Assembly: GCF_015475875.1 (NCBI RefSeq)
Contig: NZ_JADKYM010000013.1
Coordinates: forward strand, 30,732-94,731
Reading direction: 5' to 3'
DNA length: 64,000 nt
Source: Sphingopyxis solisilvae
GTDB lineage: Bacteria > Pseudomonadota > Alphaproteobacteria > Sphingomonadales > Sphingomonadaceae
Positions within the stretch are counted from its first letter, which is position 1. Each line of letters begins with the position of its first letter. Positions 8,920 through 18,053 of the stretch are shown here, in pieces. The notes below the pieces were generated by a model. The model was not told where the DNA came from. It did no database searches and worked only from the letters and a program-made list of their open reading frames with translations. The translations under genes and the position numbers were made by a program.

Positions 8920-9327
8920 ATGAAAATCGGAGAATTGGCACGCGCGACCGACACCAAGGTCGAAACCATCCGCTATTATGAATTGGCAGGACTGCTGGCG
9001 CCGCCTGCGCGGACCGCTGGCAATTACCGTTCATACGGAAGTGACGAACTCGAGCGCCTGTCTTTCATCCGGCGCGCGCGGGACCTCGGATTTGCGCTGG
9101 AGGAGGTCCGCGAACTTTTGGCGCTTGCCGACGACCGCGACCAGCCATGCGGCGCCGTCGATGCGGTCGCGAGCAGCCATCTCGCGACGATCGAGTGCAA
9201 GATTGCCGACCTCTCCCAGATGCGCGATGAACTCGCACGCATCATTGGCGGCTGCCGTTTGGGAAAGGTCGGCGACTGCAAGATCATCCAGACGCTGGGG
9301 CCGATGCGCGGTTCGGCGCAGGGCTGA
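8920..9327 (+). CDS. MerR-family regulator, CadR/PbrR-like
   Basis: A 135-residue dimeric activator. The winged helix is at 1-68 (IGELARATDTKVETIRYYE), then a dimerisation helix and a metal loop. Cysteines at 77, 112 and 120 match the three metal ligands of the CadR/PbrR group (Cys near 77, 112 and 119-123), with an extra C93. It should sense Cd, Pb or Zn and untwist the CDF promoter immediately upstream. Its ATG lies only 6 bases beyond the operator dyad, leaving almost no leader, so its own mRNA may be leaderless. Confidence 0.88.
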   Translation: MKIGELARATDTKVETIRYYELAGLLAPPARTAGNYRSYGSDELERLSFIRRARDLGFALEEVRELLALADDRDQPCGAVDAVASSHLATIECKIADLSQMRDELARIIGGCRLGKVGDCKIIQTLGPMRGSAQG

Positions 9328-9357
9328 TCCGTGCCGGATGGGCTGGCGGTCAACCCG

Positions 9358-9720
9358 TCAGGGTGCGGACTTCGCCTCGATCCGCGTGATGCTGCCCTCG
9401 GCACCGTTCCAGTCGAGTTCGAACGCGACGCGGTCGCCGATCTTCAGACCTTTGAGCAAATCCGACGGGGCCTTGAACCCCATGGCCATCGGCGGCCATT
9501 TCAGGGCAGCGATTTCGCCATGATCGAGCGTGACCGTGCCCTTGGCGGCATCGATCGCGGTGATCGTTCCTTCGCCTTTGCCATGCTGCACTTCGGAAGC
9601 CGAGGTGGCCGCTGTCGCTTCCTGGGGAGCGGTGGTGGGCTGTTTGTCGGCTTCGGGGCTGCAGGCCGAAACGGCGATCAGCAGCACCATGCTGCCGGCC
9701 AGAATGCGCATCGATTTCAT
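9358..9720 (-). CDS. cusF: CusF-like periplasmic copper/silver-binding lipoprotein
   Basis: About 120 residues. The lipobox (VSAC) after a hydrophobic segment suggests a lipid-anchored periplasmic protein. The C-terminal OB-fold contains the CusF metal set: His in LDHGEIAALK, Trp eight residues later and two Met at +3 and +5 (WPPMAM), exactly the H36/W44/M47/M49 spacing of E. coli CusF. ATG 9720 has AAGGAGA 7 bases upstream, while a longer reading from 9741 lacks one. It is the last gene of the cus operon, 22 bases after cusA, and would hand Cu(I)/Ag(I) to the CusB-CusA pump. Confidence 0.9.
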   Translation of the reverse strand: MKSMRILAGSMVLLIAVSACSPEADKQPTTAPQEATAATSASEVQHGKGEGTITAIDAAKGTVTLDHGEIAALKWPPMAMGFKAPSDLLKGLKIGDRVAFELDWNGAEGSITRIEAKSAP

Positions 9721-9742
9721 ATTCGGTCTCCTTGTTTTCATG

Positions 9743-12700
9743 TCACGTCGTCGGGGTTTTCAACGGTTGTTGATCGGGCCATCGCCGGCGCATCATCAGA
9801 TAGGCGGCGGGGACGATGAACATCGAGAGCAGCGGCGCGGTGATCATCCCTCCGATCATCGGTGCGGCGATCCGGCTCATCACCTCGGAACCGGTCCCGG
9901 TTCCGACGAGGATGGGGAACAGCCCCGCAAGGATGACCGCGACGGTCATCGCCTTGGGGCGGACCCGGAGCAAGGCTCCGTCGCGGATGGCCTCCTCGAT
10001 CGGGCCGTCGCCACGCGCGGCGAGCGCCTGTTTAAGATAGATGAGCATCACCACCCCGAACTCCGCCGCAACGCCCGCGAGCGCGATGAAGCCGACCGCG
10101 CTTGCAACCGACTGGTTATAGCCGAGCAGATAGAGCAGCCACAGCCCGCCGGTGAGCGCGAAGGGCAGCGTCGCCATGATGAGCAGCGCTTCGTCCCAGC
10201 GGCGGAAGGTCAGGTAGAGCAGGGCGAGGATGATCGCGAGCGTGACGGGTATGACGATCTTCATCCGCTCGGTCGCGCGAACGAGGAATTCGAACTGGCC
10301 CGTGTAGGAGACGCTGATCCCCGGCGGCAATTTGACGTCGCGCGCGACCGCCTGCTGGATATCGCCGACCAGCGTCTGCAAGTCGCGGTCGCGGCCATCG
10401 ACATAGATCCAGGTCACCGGCCGCGCATTCTCGCTGCGCAGCATCGGCGGGCCATCGCTGATCCGCACCCGTGCCACGGTGCTCAGCGTGATCTGCTGGC
10501 GCGACGGCGTGAGGATCGGCAAGTTTTCCAGCTTGCCGAGGCTATCACGAAGTTCGCGCGGATAGCGCACGTTGATCGGGTATCGCGCCAGCCCCTCGAC
10601 CGTTTGCCCGATGGTCTCGCCGCCGATGACGCCGCCGACCAGCGCCTGCACGTCGGCGACATTAAGCCCAAAGCGCGCCGCAGCCGCGCGATCGATGTCG
10701 ACGTCGATATAGCGCCCGCCGGTCAGCCGCTCGGCGAGCGCCGAGGCGACGCCCGGAACCTTCCGGACGACCGCCTCGATCCGCTTCGCGGTGCGGTCGA
10801 TCTCGGCGACATCCGATCCTGCGACCTTGATGCCGACCGGGCTCTTGATCCCGGTCGCCAGCATGTCGATGCGGTTGCGGATTGGCGGGATCCAGAAATT
10901 GGCGAGGCCGGGGACCTTCACGCGCGCATCGAGTTCGGCGACCAGCTTCTCTGGCGTCATCCCGGCGCGCCATTGATCGCGCGGCTTGAAGCGGATCGTC
11001 GTCTCGAACATTTCGAGCGGCGCAGGATCTGTCGCGGTGTCGGCGCGGCCGGCCTTGCCGAAAACGCTGTCGACCTCGGGCACCGTTTTGATGAGCCGGT
11101 CGGTCTGCTGGAGCAGGCTCGACGCCTTGGCGGTCGAGATGCCCGGCAGCGCCGACGGCATATAGAGGAGGTCGCCCTCGTCGAGCTGCGGCATGAACTC
11201 GCCGCCAAGCTGGGTCAGCGGCCACAGGCTGGTCGCGAAGATCAGCCCCGCGATAACCAGAGCCCTTTTGGGACGGCGCAGTACTTGGTCGAGCGCGGGG
11301 CGATAGGCGTGCGTCAGCCAGCGATTGACCGGATTGGCCTGTTCGCTCGGGATCCGCCCGCGGATGAGCCAGCCCATGAGCACCGGGACGAGGGTGATCG
11401 ACAGGATTGCCGCCGCCGCCATGGCATAGGTCTTGGTAAAGGCGAGCGGTCCGAACAGCTTCCCTTCCTGTCCCTCGAGCGAGAAAATCGGGAGAAACGA
11501 GAAGGTGATGATGAGGAGGCTCAGGAACAGCGCCGGGCCGACTTCTGCGGCGGCGTCGGTGATGACCCGCCAGCGATCCCTGCCCTCTAACGGCTTGCCG
11601 GGATGATCGCTTTCCCAATGTTCGATATGCTTGTGGGCATTTTCGATCATCACGACCGCGGCATCGACCATCGCGCCGACCGCGATCGCGATGCCGCCGA
11701 GCGATAATATATTGGCGTTCAACCCCTGGAACCGCATGACGATGAAGGCGATCAATATGCCGAGCGGCAGGGTGAGGATCGCGACGAGCGACGAGCGCGC
11801 GTGCCACAGGAACAGCGCACAGACGACCGCGACGATGATGAACTCCTCGACGAGCTTCGAGGTGAGATTGTCGACCGCGCGGTCGATCAGACCCGACCGG
11901 TCATAGGTGGTGACGATTTCGACCCCCGGCGGCAGCCCAGCCTTGAGTTCGGCGAGCTTGCCGCGCACCCCCTCGATCACCTCGCGGGCGTTCTGGCCCT
12001 GGCGCATCACGATCACCCCGCCCGCGACTTCGCCGACGCCGTTGAGCTCGGCGATACCGCGCCGCATGTCGGGACCGATCTGGACGGTCGCGAGATCGCC
12101 GATCGTCACGGGGATGCCGCCCGCTGCGGTGCGGAGCGGCACCGCACGAAAATCGTCGAGGTTTTTGAGATAGCCACCGGCCCGCACGATATATTCGGCT
12201 TCGGCCATTTCGACCGTCCCGCCGCCGCTTTCCTGATTGGCGCGTTTCAGCGCCTCGGTGACATCCTGCGCGGTGACCCCGAAAGCGGCCAGCTTCTGCG
12301 GGTCGACGACGATCTGATACTGGCGCACCATGCCGCCGATGCTCGCAACCTCGGCGACGCCCGGCACGGCCTTGAGCTCGAAGCGCAGGAACCAGTCCTG
12401 CAGGCTGCGCAGCTCGGCAAGATCGTGGCGCCCGCTCTTGTCGACGAGCGCATATTCATAGATCCAGCCGACGCCGGTTGCGTCGGGGCCAAGCGACGCC
12501 TTCGCCCCTTCGGGAAGGCGGCTCTGCACCTGGCTCAGATATTCGAGCACCCGGCTGCGCGCCCAATAGAGGTCGGTGCCATCCTCGAACAGCACATAGA
12601 CGAAGCTGTCGCCGACGAAACTGTAGCCGCGCACGACGCGCGCGCCGGGAACCGAGAGCATCGTCGTCGTGATCGGATAGGTGACCTGGTCCTCGACAAT

Positions 12701-12877
12701 GCGCGGCGCCTGTCCGGGATAGGTGGTGCGGATGATGACCTGCACGTCGGAAAGGTCGGGGAGGGCGTCGACCGGCGTCGTCCGCACGGCGGCGATCCCG
12801 ATCAGCGTCAGGATCAGCGCCGCCGCGACAACCAGCCCGCGCGCTGCCACCGATGCGCGAATGATCCGTTCGATCAT
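9743..12877 (-). CDS. cusA: CusA-type heavy-metal RND efflux pump
   Basis: A 1044-residue inner-membrane RND proton antiporter, the usual length. The first transmembrane helix is at about 10-30, two large periplasmic loops follow, and TM4 contains [17 protein letters not shown]. That form is typical of the Cu/Ag (CusA/SilA) subgroup and differs from CzcA. ATG 12877 overlaps the cusB stop by four bases. The frame stays open much further upstream on this strand, but that extension is antiparallel-frame noise over cusB and cusC. It works with CusB, CusC and CusF to move Cu(I)/Ag(I) from the periplasm across the outer membrane. Confidence 0.94.
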   Translation of the reverse strand: MIERIIRASVAARGLVVAAALILTLIGIAAVRTTPVDALPDLSDVQVIIRTTYPGQAPRIVEDQVTYPITTTMLSVPGARVVRGYSFVGDSFVYVLFEDGTDLYWARSRVLEYLSQVQSRLPEGAKASLGPDATGVGWIYEYALVDKSGRHDLAELRSLQDWFLRFELKAVPGVAEVASIGGMVRQYQIVVDPQKLAAFGVTAQDVTEALKRANQESGGGTVEMAEAEYIVRAGGYLKNLDDFRAVPLRTAAGGIPVTIGDLATVQIGPDMRRGIAELNGVGEVAGGVIVMRQGQNAREVIEGVRGKLAELKAGLPPGVEIVTTYDRSGLIDRAVDNLTSKLVEEFIIVAVVCALFLWHARSSLVAILTLPLGILIAFIVMRFQGLNANILSLGGIAIAVGAMVDAAVVMIENAHKHIEHWESDHPGKPLEGRDRWRVITDAAAEVGPALFLSLLIITFSFLPIFSLEGQEGKLFGPLAFTKTYAMAAAAILSITLVPVLMGWLIRGRIPSEQANPVNRWLTHAYRPALDQVLRRPKRALVIAGLIFATSLWPLTQLGGEFMPQLDEGDLLYMPSALPGISTAKASSLLQQTDRLIKTVPEVDSVFGKAGRADTATDPAPLEMFETTIRFKPRDQWRAGMTPEKLVAELDARVKVPGLANFWIPPIRNRIDMLATGIKSPVGIKVAGSDVAEIDRTAKRIEAVVRKVPGVASALAERLTGGRYIDVDIDRAAAARFGLNVADVQALVGGVIGGETIGQTVEGLARYPINVRYPRELRDSLGKLENLPILTPSRQQITLSTVARVRISDGPPMLRSENARPVTWIYVDGRDRDLQTLVGDIQQAVARDVKLPPGISVSYTGQFEFLVRATERMKIVIPVTLAIILALLYLTFRRWDEALLIMATLPFALTGGLWLLYLLGYNQSVASAVGFIALAGVAAEFGVVMLIYLKQALAARGDGPIEEAIRDGALLRVRPKAMTVAVILAGLFPILVGTGTGSEVMSRIAAPMIGGMITAPLLSMFIVPAAYLMMRRRWPDQQPLKTPTT

Positions 12878-14109
12878 TTCGCATCCTCCAGCGGACGCAC
12901 CGCGATGCCGGTCAGGCTCGCTTCGGAATCGAGGAGGAACTGGCCCGACGCGACGACCTTCTCGCCCGCCGTGAGGCCGCGCAAGATTTCGGTCGTGCCG
13001 CCGCCCTCGCGCCCGGCCTCGACTTCGGCGGGATGATAGCGGCCGTCGCCCATCTCGAGCATCACGATCGTGCGCGTTCCGGTGCGGATGACCGCTTCGC
13101 TCGGCACGAGCAGCGCGGGCCTGGCGTCGCCCCCCAATGCGACGGTCGCGAACATGCCGGGGCGCAGACGCCCGCCGCGGTTGGCAAGTTCGATGCGCAC
13201 GGTCAGCGTTCGGCTGTCCGCCGCCGCGGTCGGCAGGATGGCGACGACACGGCCGCCGAAGCTTTCGCCGGGAAAGGCGGTGAGCTTGGCGTTCGCCCGC
13301 TGGCCGACCTGCACCGTTCCGGCCTGGGCTTCGGGAAGCGCGGCATTGAGCCACACCGTTCCGAGCCCCGAGATTTCGGCAAGCGTCTGGCCTTCGGCCA
13401 GCGTCACGCCGGCGCGTGCGCTGAGCGTCTGGATGACGCCGCCGATCGGCGCGCGCACCGTCACGGTGCCGCTCGTGCGGCCGCTGCGATCGACCTGCGC
13501 GATCACCGCTTCGGCCATGCCCATCAGGCGCAGGCGCTGCCGGGCGGCGGCCGTGAGGTCGGGCCTGCCGAGCCGTTTGACGCTCAGATATTCGGTCTGC
13601 GCGCCGCCCCAGTCGGGCGACTGTACGTCGGCGATTGGTGCGCCCGCGCGGACCACGTCGCCCGGCGCGAGCCGGTAGACGCGCTCGACGAAACCGCCCG
13701 ACCTTGCCTGGACGATCGCCACGTCGCGCTGGTTGAAATCGACCGTCCCGGTCACGTCGAGCGTCGCGGCGAGGCTGCCCATTTCGGCAGCAACCACACG
13801 GATGCCGAGGCTTTGCCGTGCCGAGGGATCGACCGATACGCCCGGCGCAGCGTTGCTTCCGCCGCTCCCCTCGGCATATTTGGGGACGAGTTCCATGTCC
13901 ATGAAGGGCGACTTGCCGGGCTGGTCGAACTTCTGGTTCGGGAACATCGGATCGTAATAATAGAGGACTTTGCCGCCATCGCCGCTGGGCACCCCGGACG
14001 CCGTGTCGCCGCCGCCGCGCTGGCCGAGCCAATAGCCTCCGCCGCCTGCGACCAGTACGGCGGCCATGATTGCGGCACGCCACCGCGCCGCCGTCGGTAC
14101 ATCGGTCAT
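12874..14109 (-). CDS. cusB: CusB-type periplasmic adaptor of metal RND pump
   Basis: A 411-residue membrane-fusion protein. Signal or anchor segment (about 12-30), then a heavy-metal binding domain with [13 protein letters not shown] and [10 protein letters not shown] (about 48-78), followed by barrel-sandwich, hairpin and beta-barrel domains. The Met/Asp-rich N-terminal domain is the one that receives copper from CusF. It overlaps cusC (four bases) upstream and cusA downstream, so the three pump parts are translated as one coupled unit. Confidence 0.93.
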   Translation of the reverse strand: MTDVPTAARWRAAIMAAVLVAGGGGYWLGQRGGGDTASGVPSGDGGKVLYYYDPMFPNQKFDQPGKSPFMDMELVPKYAEGSGGSNAAPGVSVDPSARQSLGIRVVAAEMGSLAATLDVTGTVDFNQRDVAIVQARSGGFVERVYRLAPGDVVRAGAPIADVQSPDWGGAQTEYLSVKRLGRPDLTAAARQRLRLMGMAEAVIAQVDRSGRTSGTVTVRAPIGGVIQTLSARAGVTLAEGQTLAEISGLGTVWLNAALPEAQAGTVQVGQRANAKLTAFPGESFGGRVVAILPTAAADSRTLTVRIELANRGGRLRPGMFATVALGGDARPALLVPSEAVIRTGTRTIVMLEMGDGRYHPAEVEAGREGGGTTEILRGLTAGEKVVASGQFLLDSEASLTGIAVRPLEDAK

Positions 14110-15332
14110 CGCCGCGTCTCCCCATAAGTGTAATTGATCCGCACCGCGTCGCGCGCCACCTCGGCTTCGCGCGCCAGCGCATCGACCTCGGCTTCGGCAA
14201 GCGCGAGGGTCGATAACAGCGCGGTGCCGAGATCGAGACGCCCCGCCCCGAAGCTTTCGAGGTCGAGCTGGGCGCGCTTCTTGGCGAGCGGCACCAGTCT
14301 GGTTCGCGCATTCGCCAGCTGTTCGTCGTGCATTTGGTGCATCGCAAGGTCGGCGGACAGCGACGCCTCCGCCTCGCGCTCGGCCGCTTCGCGATCGAGC
14401 CGCGCCCGCGTCGCCTCGCTCGCGCGCGCCGCGATTTTGGGGTCTTGCCGTTTTTTCGCGAACAGCGGCAGATCGATCGTCACCCCGACCGTGACGAGAT
14501 CGCCAAAATTGGGTTCGCGTCGGCCATAGGCGGCGTTGACCGTCCAGTCGGGTCGCTTGTCGGCGCGCGCCAACCCGGTGTCGGCATCGGCGGCCAATGT
14601 CCGTGCGTCATAGCCGCGCAGCAGCGGCAAGGCGGCGAGGCCGGCGCGCAGCGCGTCGCCATCGACGGCGAGCGGGGGCAGGTCGCCCGTCGTATCGACT
14701 GCGGTGTCGCCGGTGAACCGGGTGAGCTGCGCCCGGTACCGCGCGATATCGGCGATGAGCGCGCTGCGCCGGTCGGCAAGCTGGGCGCGCAGTTGCTCGG
14801 GTTCGAGCGCCTGCGCCGGGCGCGCCGCACCGCTGGCGAGCCGCGCGGTCACCGTCGCTTGCAGATCGTCGAGTTCGGCATCGAGCAGATCGAGTTTCTT
14901 GAGCCGCTTTTTCGCATAGTGAAGATCGATCCACGCGAGCGCGGTGGCGAGGCGAACATCCTGCGCCGCGATCGCCTGCTCGGCCTCGGCGACGCCGATA
15001 TCAGCGTTCGCGCGCAAGGCGCGGGCGCGGCGCTTGGCGGGATTGGTGAACTCCTGGCTGATGCCGATGACCTGCATCGTGAAATCGTCGCGGTTGAACC
15101 GGCCCGCATCAGGGCCGGTGACCGGGAAATCCTTGACCGCAAGATCGAGCTTGGGGTCGGGCAAGCGGTCGGCGGCGATGGCGGACGACCGCGCGGCATC
15201 GAGCCCCGCCGCACGGGCTTGCAATTCCGGCGCTCGTGCTTCCGCCAACCGAAGCGCTTCGTCGAGCGACATCGGTTCGGCGTGCAGCGCGGCGGGCAGT
15301 GATAGCAGAGCTGCTGCAAGAAATAAGCGCAT
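14106..15332 (-). CDS. cusC: CusC/CzcC-type outer-membrane efflux channel
   Basis: A 408-residue TolC-family protein with a signal peptide ([20 protein letters not shown]). Two OEP repeats follow, rich in Ala/Arg/Glu coiled-coil heptads ([16 protein letters not shown], then [15 protein letters not shown]). ATG 15332 is chosen because AGGGGG stands about 6 bases upstream and the signal peptide starts right there. A longer in-frame reading covers the upstream hairpin and is unlikely. It forms the outer-membrane duct of the Cus pump. Confidence 0.9.
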   Translation of the reverse strand: MRLFLAAALLSLPAALHAEPMSLDEALRLAEARAPELQARAAGLDAARSSAIAADRLPDPKLDLAVKDFPVTGPDAGRFNRDDFTMQVIGISQEFTNPAKRRARALRANADIGVAEAEQAIAAQDVRLATALAWIDLHYAKKRLKKLDLLDAELDDLQATVTARLASGAARPAQALEPEQLRAQLADRRSALIADIARYRAQLTRFTGDTAVDTTGDLPPLAVDGDALRAGLAALPLLRGYDARTLAADADTGLARADKRPDWTVNAAYGRREPNFGDLVTVGVTIDLPLFAKKRQDPKIAARASEATRARLDREAAEREAEASLSADLAMHQMHDEQLANARTRLVPLAKKRAQLDLESFGAGRLDLGTALLSTLALAEAEVDALAREAEVARDAVRINYTYGETRR

Positions 15333-15360
15333 GCTGACCCCCTTTTTGGCCATGGCAAGG

Positions 15361-15391
15361 CCGCCCCCCGGCGCACCGCGCCGGGGGGCGG
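15361..15391. repeat. Perfect 14-bp inverted repeat between small gene and cusC
   Basis: Arms 15361-15374 and 15378-15391 are exactly complementary with a 3-base loop and are nearly all G/C. This is a very stable hairpin inside the cus operon, about 28 bases before the cusC start. It may attenuate or protect the downstream cusCBAF mRNA. No T-run follows on either strand. Confidence 0.7.
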
Positions 15392-15397
15392 AGAGAT

Positions 15398-15664
15398 TTA
15401 CGCTCCGGGATTGGCCATGTGGGCGCCGGACATGCTCTTCATGCAGTCGGCCGGATCGGCCTTCATCATGTCGCAGTCGCATGCCGCCATTTGAGTAGGC
15501 GCGTCCTTGACCCACACGCGAACGCGCGGGTTGATATTGGACTTGTTCGGTCCCGGCACCTGGCGGATATGCCACTCATAATGACCGCCTGTCGCATCTT
15601 GCGCGGACACAGGAGCGGCAAGGGTTGCTGCCGCGAGCGCGGCAACGGCAAAAATCGTCTTCAT
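15398..15664 (-). CDS. Small periplasmic Cys/Met-rich protein of cus operon
   Basis: An 88-residue protein with a signal peptide cleaved about residue 21 (APVSAQ). The C-terminal third has Cys, Met and His residues in a likely metal-binding cluster: CDCDMMKADPADCMKSM and SGAHM. AAGGAA lies 8 bases before the ATG. No family name is known to me. Position in the operon before cusC and the thioether/thiolate content suggest a Cu(I) or Ag(I) binder that supplements CusF. This is inference. Confidence 0.75.
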   Translation of the reverse strand: MKTIFAVAALAAATLAAPVSAQDATGGHYEWHIRQVPGPNKSNINPRVRVWVKDAPTQMAACDCDMMKADPADCMKSMSGAHMANPGA

Positions 15665-15697
15665 GGTGAAATTCCTTGGTTGAAAAGCAGGGAGACA

Positions 15698-15718
15698 CGC
15701 GCCGGGGAGACCGGCGCG
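15698..15718. repeat. 8-bp inverted repeat between the two small cus-operon genes
   Basis: Arms CGCGCCGG (15698-15705) and CCGGCGCG (15711-15718) with loop GGAGA. A second intercistronic hairpin of the same operon. Confidence 0.5.
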
Positions 15719-15729
15719 CGTCGCGCGTT

Positions 15730-16092
15730 TCAGCCGTGGAATAGAGGCGGTTCGGGCTCGGGGCCGACGGTGCGGCCCGTCAAGCGGACGGCCGGCCGCG
15801 CCTCTGCTGAAGCCGACCGATGCACGGCCGCATCCAGCGAGGCGCCGGGCGCCGCGACCGCAAGCGGTAGCGCACAGCCCATCTTGGCAATACAGTCGAG
15901 CGTCATGCCCTTGCACGGTGCGCTATCCTGGGATTTGTCGATCCCCATCATCTCGGCGCATTCGTCGCTCATCGCCGCAACAGTCGCCGCTTCGGCTGCC
16001 GGGATAGCCGGCGCCGATGCGAACGCGGCTTCCTGCGCCAGGAGGCCGAGTACGGCTCCGACAAGGAGCAGGAAGGTGAGCCAGCGTTTCAC
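15730..16092 (-). CDS. Small exported protein, first gene of cus operon
   Basis: A 120-residue protein with GTG start and an N-terminal signal (WLTFLLLVGAVLGLLAQEAAFA). The mature part has DECAEMMG, APCKGMTLDCIAKMGCALP and a C-terminal GPEPEPPLFHG. Four cysteines alternate with Met, suggesting metal binding or disulfides. It resembles the small proteins that precede copper efflux genes in sphingomonads, but I cannot name a family. It leads the unit 16092-9358, with gaps of 65 bases to the next two genes and then overlaps. Confidence 0.7.
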   Translation of the reverse strand: MKRWLTFLLLVGAVLGLLAQEAAFASAPAIPAAEAATVAAMSDECAEMMGIDKSQDSAPCKGMTLDCIAKMGCALPLAVAAPGASLDAAVHRSASAEARPAVRLTGRTVGPEPEPPLFHG

Positions 16093-16197
16093 GGTGAAAG
16101 CATGATCCTTGTCAAACTTGGCGTCAATTCGAAACTGGCGCGCGAAGGTCCCGTCGAGATGTTCGTCGACGGTCCCATCGCGGTTACACCGGACGGA

Positions 16198-17019
16198 TTA
16201 AGAATGACCCATCGTCATGGCAGCGGGCGCGAGCAGCATCCACAGCGCCATGGCGATCATCATGAGATTCTCGGTCAAGGATATGAAGCCCAGCGGAACA
16301 TTGCTGTCGCCGCCCACGCAGGCGCATTTGAGTTCGCGCTTGTCGATATAGACCGCCTTAAAGACCGAGACGGCGCCGATGCTCCCGATGAACAGCGCGA
16401 CCGGTATCGAAATCCAGCTCAGCGCGCCTGAAATCATCAAGATGCCGGCGAGGGCCTCAGCGAAGGGATAGATGGTGGCATAGGGCACCCAGCGCTTGGC
16501 GAGCAGGTCGTAGTTCAGGAACATGCTCGAAAAGCTATCGACATCCCGCAGCTTTAGGAACGCGAGCAATGCCATGCTGAAGCCGATAAACCATTCGGCG
16601 GCGCGAATAGTGAAGGGGGTGCCCGACACCGCCTGGCTAGCCGCGAGCGCCATCAGCGCGGTGATCGAGAAGAGCGCGATGATCGGCGTATAGGTGAGCG
16701 CCTTCGGATCGCGAACCTTGAGCCCGAGATGGCGCCGCAGGTCGTCGTGCCCGCCGATGCGCTCGCCTGAGATGAAGGTCTGCGGCGTCGTCGCGATGCC
16801 ATGCTTCGCCTTGAAAGCATCGGTTTCCTCGCGCGTCGTTAGCCAGATATCCTCGACTTCATAGCCGCGGCTGCGCAGCATATGCAGCGCTTTCAGGCCG
16901 TAGGGACAGGTATGATGCTCCATCACCATTCGGTAGATGGTGGCGTGCGGCCGGCCGGTCGCCTTGGCGCCGGCCGGAGAATGGGTCGTTCGTTGCGTGT
17001 CCTGGAGCTGGGTGTTCAT
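16198..17019 (-). CDS. Glutaredoxin-MauE/DoxX fusion membrane protein
   Basis: A 273-residue protein. The N-terminal glutaredoxin-like domain has C38-P-Y-G, a cis-Pro loop (TTPQTFISG) and a GGHDDL end. The C-terminal half has about four hydrophobic segments of the MauE/DoxX redox-associated family, with a CAC motif (KCACVGGDSNV) between the last two. It may shuttle electrons from cytosolic thiols across the inner membrane to periplasmic proteins or metals. ATG 17019 is chosen because AAGGAAGG lies just upstream, while an 18-codon longer form runs into the operator. The gene is read from a mer-like promoter controlled by the divergent MerR gene. Confidence 0.8.
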   Translation of the reverse strand: MNTQLQDTQRTTHSPAGAKATGRPHATIYRMVMEHHTCPYGLKALHMLRSRGYEVEDIWLTTREETDAFKAKHGIATTPQTFISGERIGGHDDLRRHLGLKVRDPKALTYTPIIALFSITALMALAASQAVSGTPFTIRAAEWFIGFSMALLAFLKLRDVDSFSSMFLNYDLLAKRWVPYATIYPFAEALAGILMISGALSWISIPVALFIGSIGAVSVFKAVYIDKRELKCACVGGDSNVPLGFISLTENLMMIAMALWMLLAPAAMTMGHS

Positions 17020-17055
17020 TGCCGTACCTTCCTTGATTCCCTTATGCTCCCTCCC

Positions 17056-17086
17056 ATATAGGTTGCGTACCATAGTACGGAGTCAA
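17056..17086 (-). promoter_or_regulatory. mer-like MerR operator-promoter
   Basis: On the minus strand: -35 TTGACT (17086-17081), a 19-base spacer, -10 CTATAT (17061-17056). The spacer holds CCGTAC-TATG-GTACGC (17080-17065), almost the dyad of mercury operators (CCGTAC-N4-GTACGG) and at the same place relative to the -35. The first twelve bases TTGACTCCGTAC equal the classical Pmer. Confidence 0.8.
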
Positions 17087-17099
17087 GCCCTTGCGTGAT

Positions 17100-17498
17100 A
17101 TGACCATCGGACAGCTTGCAAAAAGCGTGGGCGTCAATGTCGAAACCATCCGATTCTATCAGCGGCGAGGCCTGCTTCCGGTACCCGGCCAAGGCGAAAC
17201 CGGCGGCATGCGGGGAAGCGTTCGCCGCTATGACGAGGCCGTCTTTCGGCGCCTGCGTTTCATCAAATCCGCGCAGGCCGCAGGCTTCACTCTTGCGGAG
17301 ATAGGAGAATTGCTCGAGCTCGATGCCTCGACCGATCGGGTCCGGGCGCGCGAACTTGCCGATGCGCGTATCGCCGCGATCGAAAAGACGATCGCCGAAC
17401 TCGACACCGCGCGCCGGGCGCTGCTTGGCCTGTCGCGCCAGTGCGCGGCGGACGATACGACGCACTGCCCGATCATTTCTGCTTTCGAGCGGGTCTGA
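17100..17498 (+). CDS. MerR-family regulator lacking the first mercury cysteine
   Basis: 132 residues from ATG 17100 (TTG 17091 also in frame). The N-terminal winged helix (TIGQLAKSVGVNVETIRFYQ) is very MerR-like, and R/Y positions in the wing are kept. Of the three Hg ligands in MerR (C82, C117, C126), the last two are present as C115 and C123, but the region of C82 reads LDASTDRVR, without Cys. It divergently faces the Grx-MauE gene across a mer-like operator. Hg(II) sensing as in MerR is therefore doubtful. Other thiophilic metals or redox signals are possible. Confidence 0.85.
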   Translation: MTIGQLAKSVGVNVETIRFYQRRGLLPVPGQGETGGMRGSVRRYDEAVFRRLRFIKSAQAAGFTLAEIGELLELDASTDRVRARELADARIAAIEKTIAELDTARRALLGLSRQCAADDTTHCPIISAFERV

Positions 17499-17541
17499 CC
17501 GCGTAGGAGTGGTTTCGCCCCACATCGCGTGTGCCCGCCCG

Positions 17542-18006
17542 CTACGCCTTCGGTTTGCGCGAGGAACTGTGCAGGCTGATGATCTGCCATTTGCGGCCCG
17601 TCCATTTGAGGACGCTCGTCGCGACGCCGGCGCGTTCGATCGTCTCGCCGTTCGTAAGGGCGATCGTGTAGTTATAGGTTTCGGTGGCGATCGCGACCTC
17701 GCCTTCGCCGCGCACCGAAACTTTATAGTCGCGAAAGGCGAAGGATTTGAAAGCCTTCAATTCGGGAGCGAGATGATGATCGCGATAGTGCGCGAAATTC
17801 CCTTCGATGCCGCCCGACTCGAAGATCTGGGCGTCGGGCGCAAACAGTGTTTCGACGCCCGATAGGTCGCGGTTTTCGACCGCCTGCTTATATTGCGCCA
17901 GCGTCGTGGCCGCCGCTTGATAATCCGGGGTCGAGGCCGCGTGGGCGGGAACCGCGATGACCAGCGCGAGTCCGATCGCCGCCTGTCTGATAACTTCCAT
18001 CCTCAT
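17542..18006 (-). CDS. Exported SnoaL/NTF2-like (DUF4440-type) protein
   Basis: A 154-residue protein with a signal peptide (AAIGLALVIAVPAHAA) and an NTF2-like fold. A helix (TTLAQYKQAVENRDLSGVETLFAPDAQIFESGG) is followed by four strands ending WTGRKWQIISLHSS. The family is diverse, so no activity can be assigned. ATG 18000 is an alternative start. It lies 47 bases after the copper ATPase gene on the same strand and probably shares its transcript from the ECF-type promoter at 20488-20514. Confidence 0.8.
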   Translation of the reverse strand: MRMEVIRQAAIGLALVIAVPAHAASTPDYQAAATTLAQYKQAVENRDLSGVETLFAPDAQIFESGGIEGNFAHYRDHHLAPELKAFKSFAFRDYKVSVRGEGEVAIATETYNYTIALTNGETIERAGVATSVLKWTGRKWQIISLHSSSRKPKA

Positions 18007-18053
18007 TCTCCCTTGCTATGAGCTTGCGGCATCCGTCCGCAGCGATGCTTCGA

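Noticed and set aside
9530..11590. Long plus-strand reading frame (about 690 codons) opposite cusA
   Set aside because: It is a mirror of the cusA frame in GC-rich DNA, has Asp/Arg/Gly-rich translation and no domain, start signal or function.
12878..14347. Apparent N-terminal extension of CusA by about 490 residues
   Set aside because: The extension overlaps cusB and cusC in another frame, and real homology begins at ATG 12877, which overlaps the cusB stop as in other cus operons.
16198..17498. Mercury resistance operon
   Set aside because: Only the operator looks like mer. There is no merA, merT, merP or HMA-type gene and the regulator lacks one of the three Hg cysteines.
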